Below are positions 33,292 through 33,789 of a stretch of DNA of 33,789 nt, piece after piece. Within the stretch, counting starts at the first letter, position 1. Every line of letters starts with the position of its first letter. Made by a program: the position numbers and the translations under genes. Source of the DNA: Geobacter sp. (GTDB taxonomy: Bacteria > Desulfobacterota > Desulfuromonadia > Geobacterales > DSM-12255); NCBI GenBank assembly GCA_009886125.1, contig VFJK01000142.1, forward strand, positions 1 to 33,789, in the 5' to 3' direction. The notes beneath the pieces were generated by a model that saw only the letters and a program-made list of their open reading frames with translations, had not been told where the DNA came from and did not search any database.

Positions 33292-33789
33292 TTACTTCAC
33301 CGCACCGCTTTTTTTGAGCATCATCATCAACTCCACAGCCAGTTGCCGGTAGCCTGCGGCATTAGGGTGGATCAGGTCTGACTTCAGTGAACTTTTGCCG
33401 AGAATTTTCGACAGCACCTTTTCTTCCAGCGGCAGAGCAAACTCCTTCGCCACCTCGCCATAGAGTGGCGGCGGTTTTAGCGAGAGATCCGGAGAAGGCA
33501 CCGCGATCAGAATCACCTCGACCCCCTTTTCTCTCGCGGTCCGGATCATGGTGCGAAGGTTCTCCGTCAAGCGCCCCTGATCCAGCTTCTGCAGCAGATC
33601 ATTGCCGCCGTGGCAGAGAATCAGGAGAGCCGGCTTCTCCCGCTCCAGGACTTCAGGAAGCCGTGCAGCCCCCGCAGTCGAAATCTCTCCATGGACACCT
33701 GCGTTCACCACCTTCCGGCCGATCATCGTAGAAAGTACCGCCGGATAGCTCTCAGATTCATTGGCACCTGCCCCGGCAGTCAGGCTGTC
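33292..33789 (-). CDS. GDSL-type lysophospholipase/arylesterase (TesA-like), 5' end outside the window
   Basis: The open frame runs to the window edge. Its first visible residues are DSLTAGAGANESESYPAVLS, which continue the GDSL block with the nucleophile Ser. Further family blocks follow: VNAGVHGEIS (oxyanion Gly), LLILCHGGNDLL (GxND) and SDLIHPNAAGYRQLA with the DxxH catalytic pair. The SGNH hydrolase family includes thioesterase I/lysophospholipase TesA. About 165 residues are visible. The signal peptide and start lie beyond 33789. An internal ATG at 33726 should not be taken as the start, because it would drop the catalytic Ser. Confidence 0.9.
   Translation of the reverse strand, partial: DSLTAGAGANESESYPAVLSTMIGRKVVNAGVHGEISTAGAARLPEVLEREKPALLILCHGGNDLLQKLDQGRLTENLRTMIRTAREKGVEVILIAVPSPDLSLKPPPLYGEVAKEFALPLEEKVLSKILGKSSLKSDLIHPNAAGYRQLAVELMMMLKKSGAVK

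Overview
The window is a chromosomal segment of a Geobacter-like deltaproteobacterium (Geobacterales/Desulfuromonadia). The assignment rests on gene content and order: aroC, pilQPONM, a small HTH gene, a minor-pilin/pilY1 cluster, an NtrC-type regulator with its kinase, pilD, valS and a receiver protein. It is supported by a Geobacter-style GEMM-I riboswitch in the middle of the pilus genes. Nearly every gene is on the minus strand, so the transcriptional order runs from high to low coordinates.

Region 1 (1-17.1 kb) is a type IV pilus locus. Read on the minus strand it is pilY1 (1,894 aa, with two Calx-beta domains), a FimT/GspH pseudopilin, pilV, pilW, pilX, a riboswitch with terminator, a 66-aa HTH protein, pilM, pilN, pilO, pilP, pilQ, an Ig-like lipoprotein, a DUF4124 membrane protein and the first codons of aroC. 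A canonical -24/-12 sigma-54 promoter lies just upstream of pilY1. The GEMM-I aptamer, whose 3' strand is shared with an intrinsic terminator, stands between the minor-pilin half and the pilMNOPQ half and can gate the latter.

Region 2 (17.15-18.1 kb) is a decay zone. It holds an 87-bp copy of the 3' end of the neighbouring sigma-54 regulator gene, a 31-codon fragment related to a nearby intact 84-aa coiled-coil protein, and a headless HTH (antitoxin-like) gene. The intact 84-aa gene is the only complete plus-strand gene I accept.

Region 3 (18.1-26.1 kb) carries the sigma-54 response regulator and its histidine kinase (PilR/PilS-like), the prepilin peptidase PilD, valyl-tRNA synthetase and a receiver-domain protein with a long Ala/Pro-rich linker.

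Region 4 (26.2-33.8 kb) carries an AmmeMemoRadiSam system: a Memo-AMMECR1 fusion and a radical SAM partner, both with export-type N-termini. It also carries a membrane spermidine-synthase-like protein lacking the usual catalytic Asp motif, a YciH/SUI1 protein, an O-methyltransferase-like protein and the 3' part of a GDSL lipase. The gene junctions in regions 3-4 are filled with short palindromic elements of at least three families. In two of these families the arms are complementary within each copy although their sequences differ between copies. This is the most unusual structural signal in the window, with the riboswitch and the apparently extracytoplasmic AmmeMemoRadiSam proteins next.
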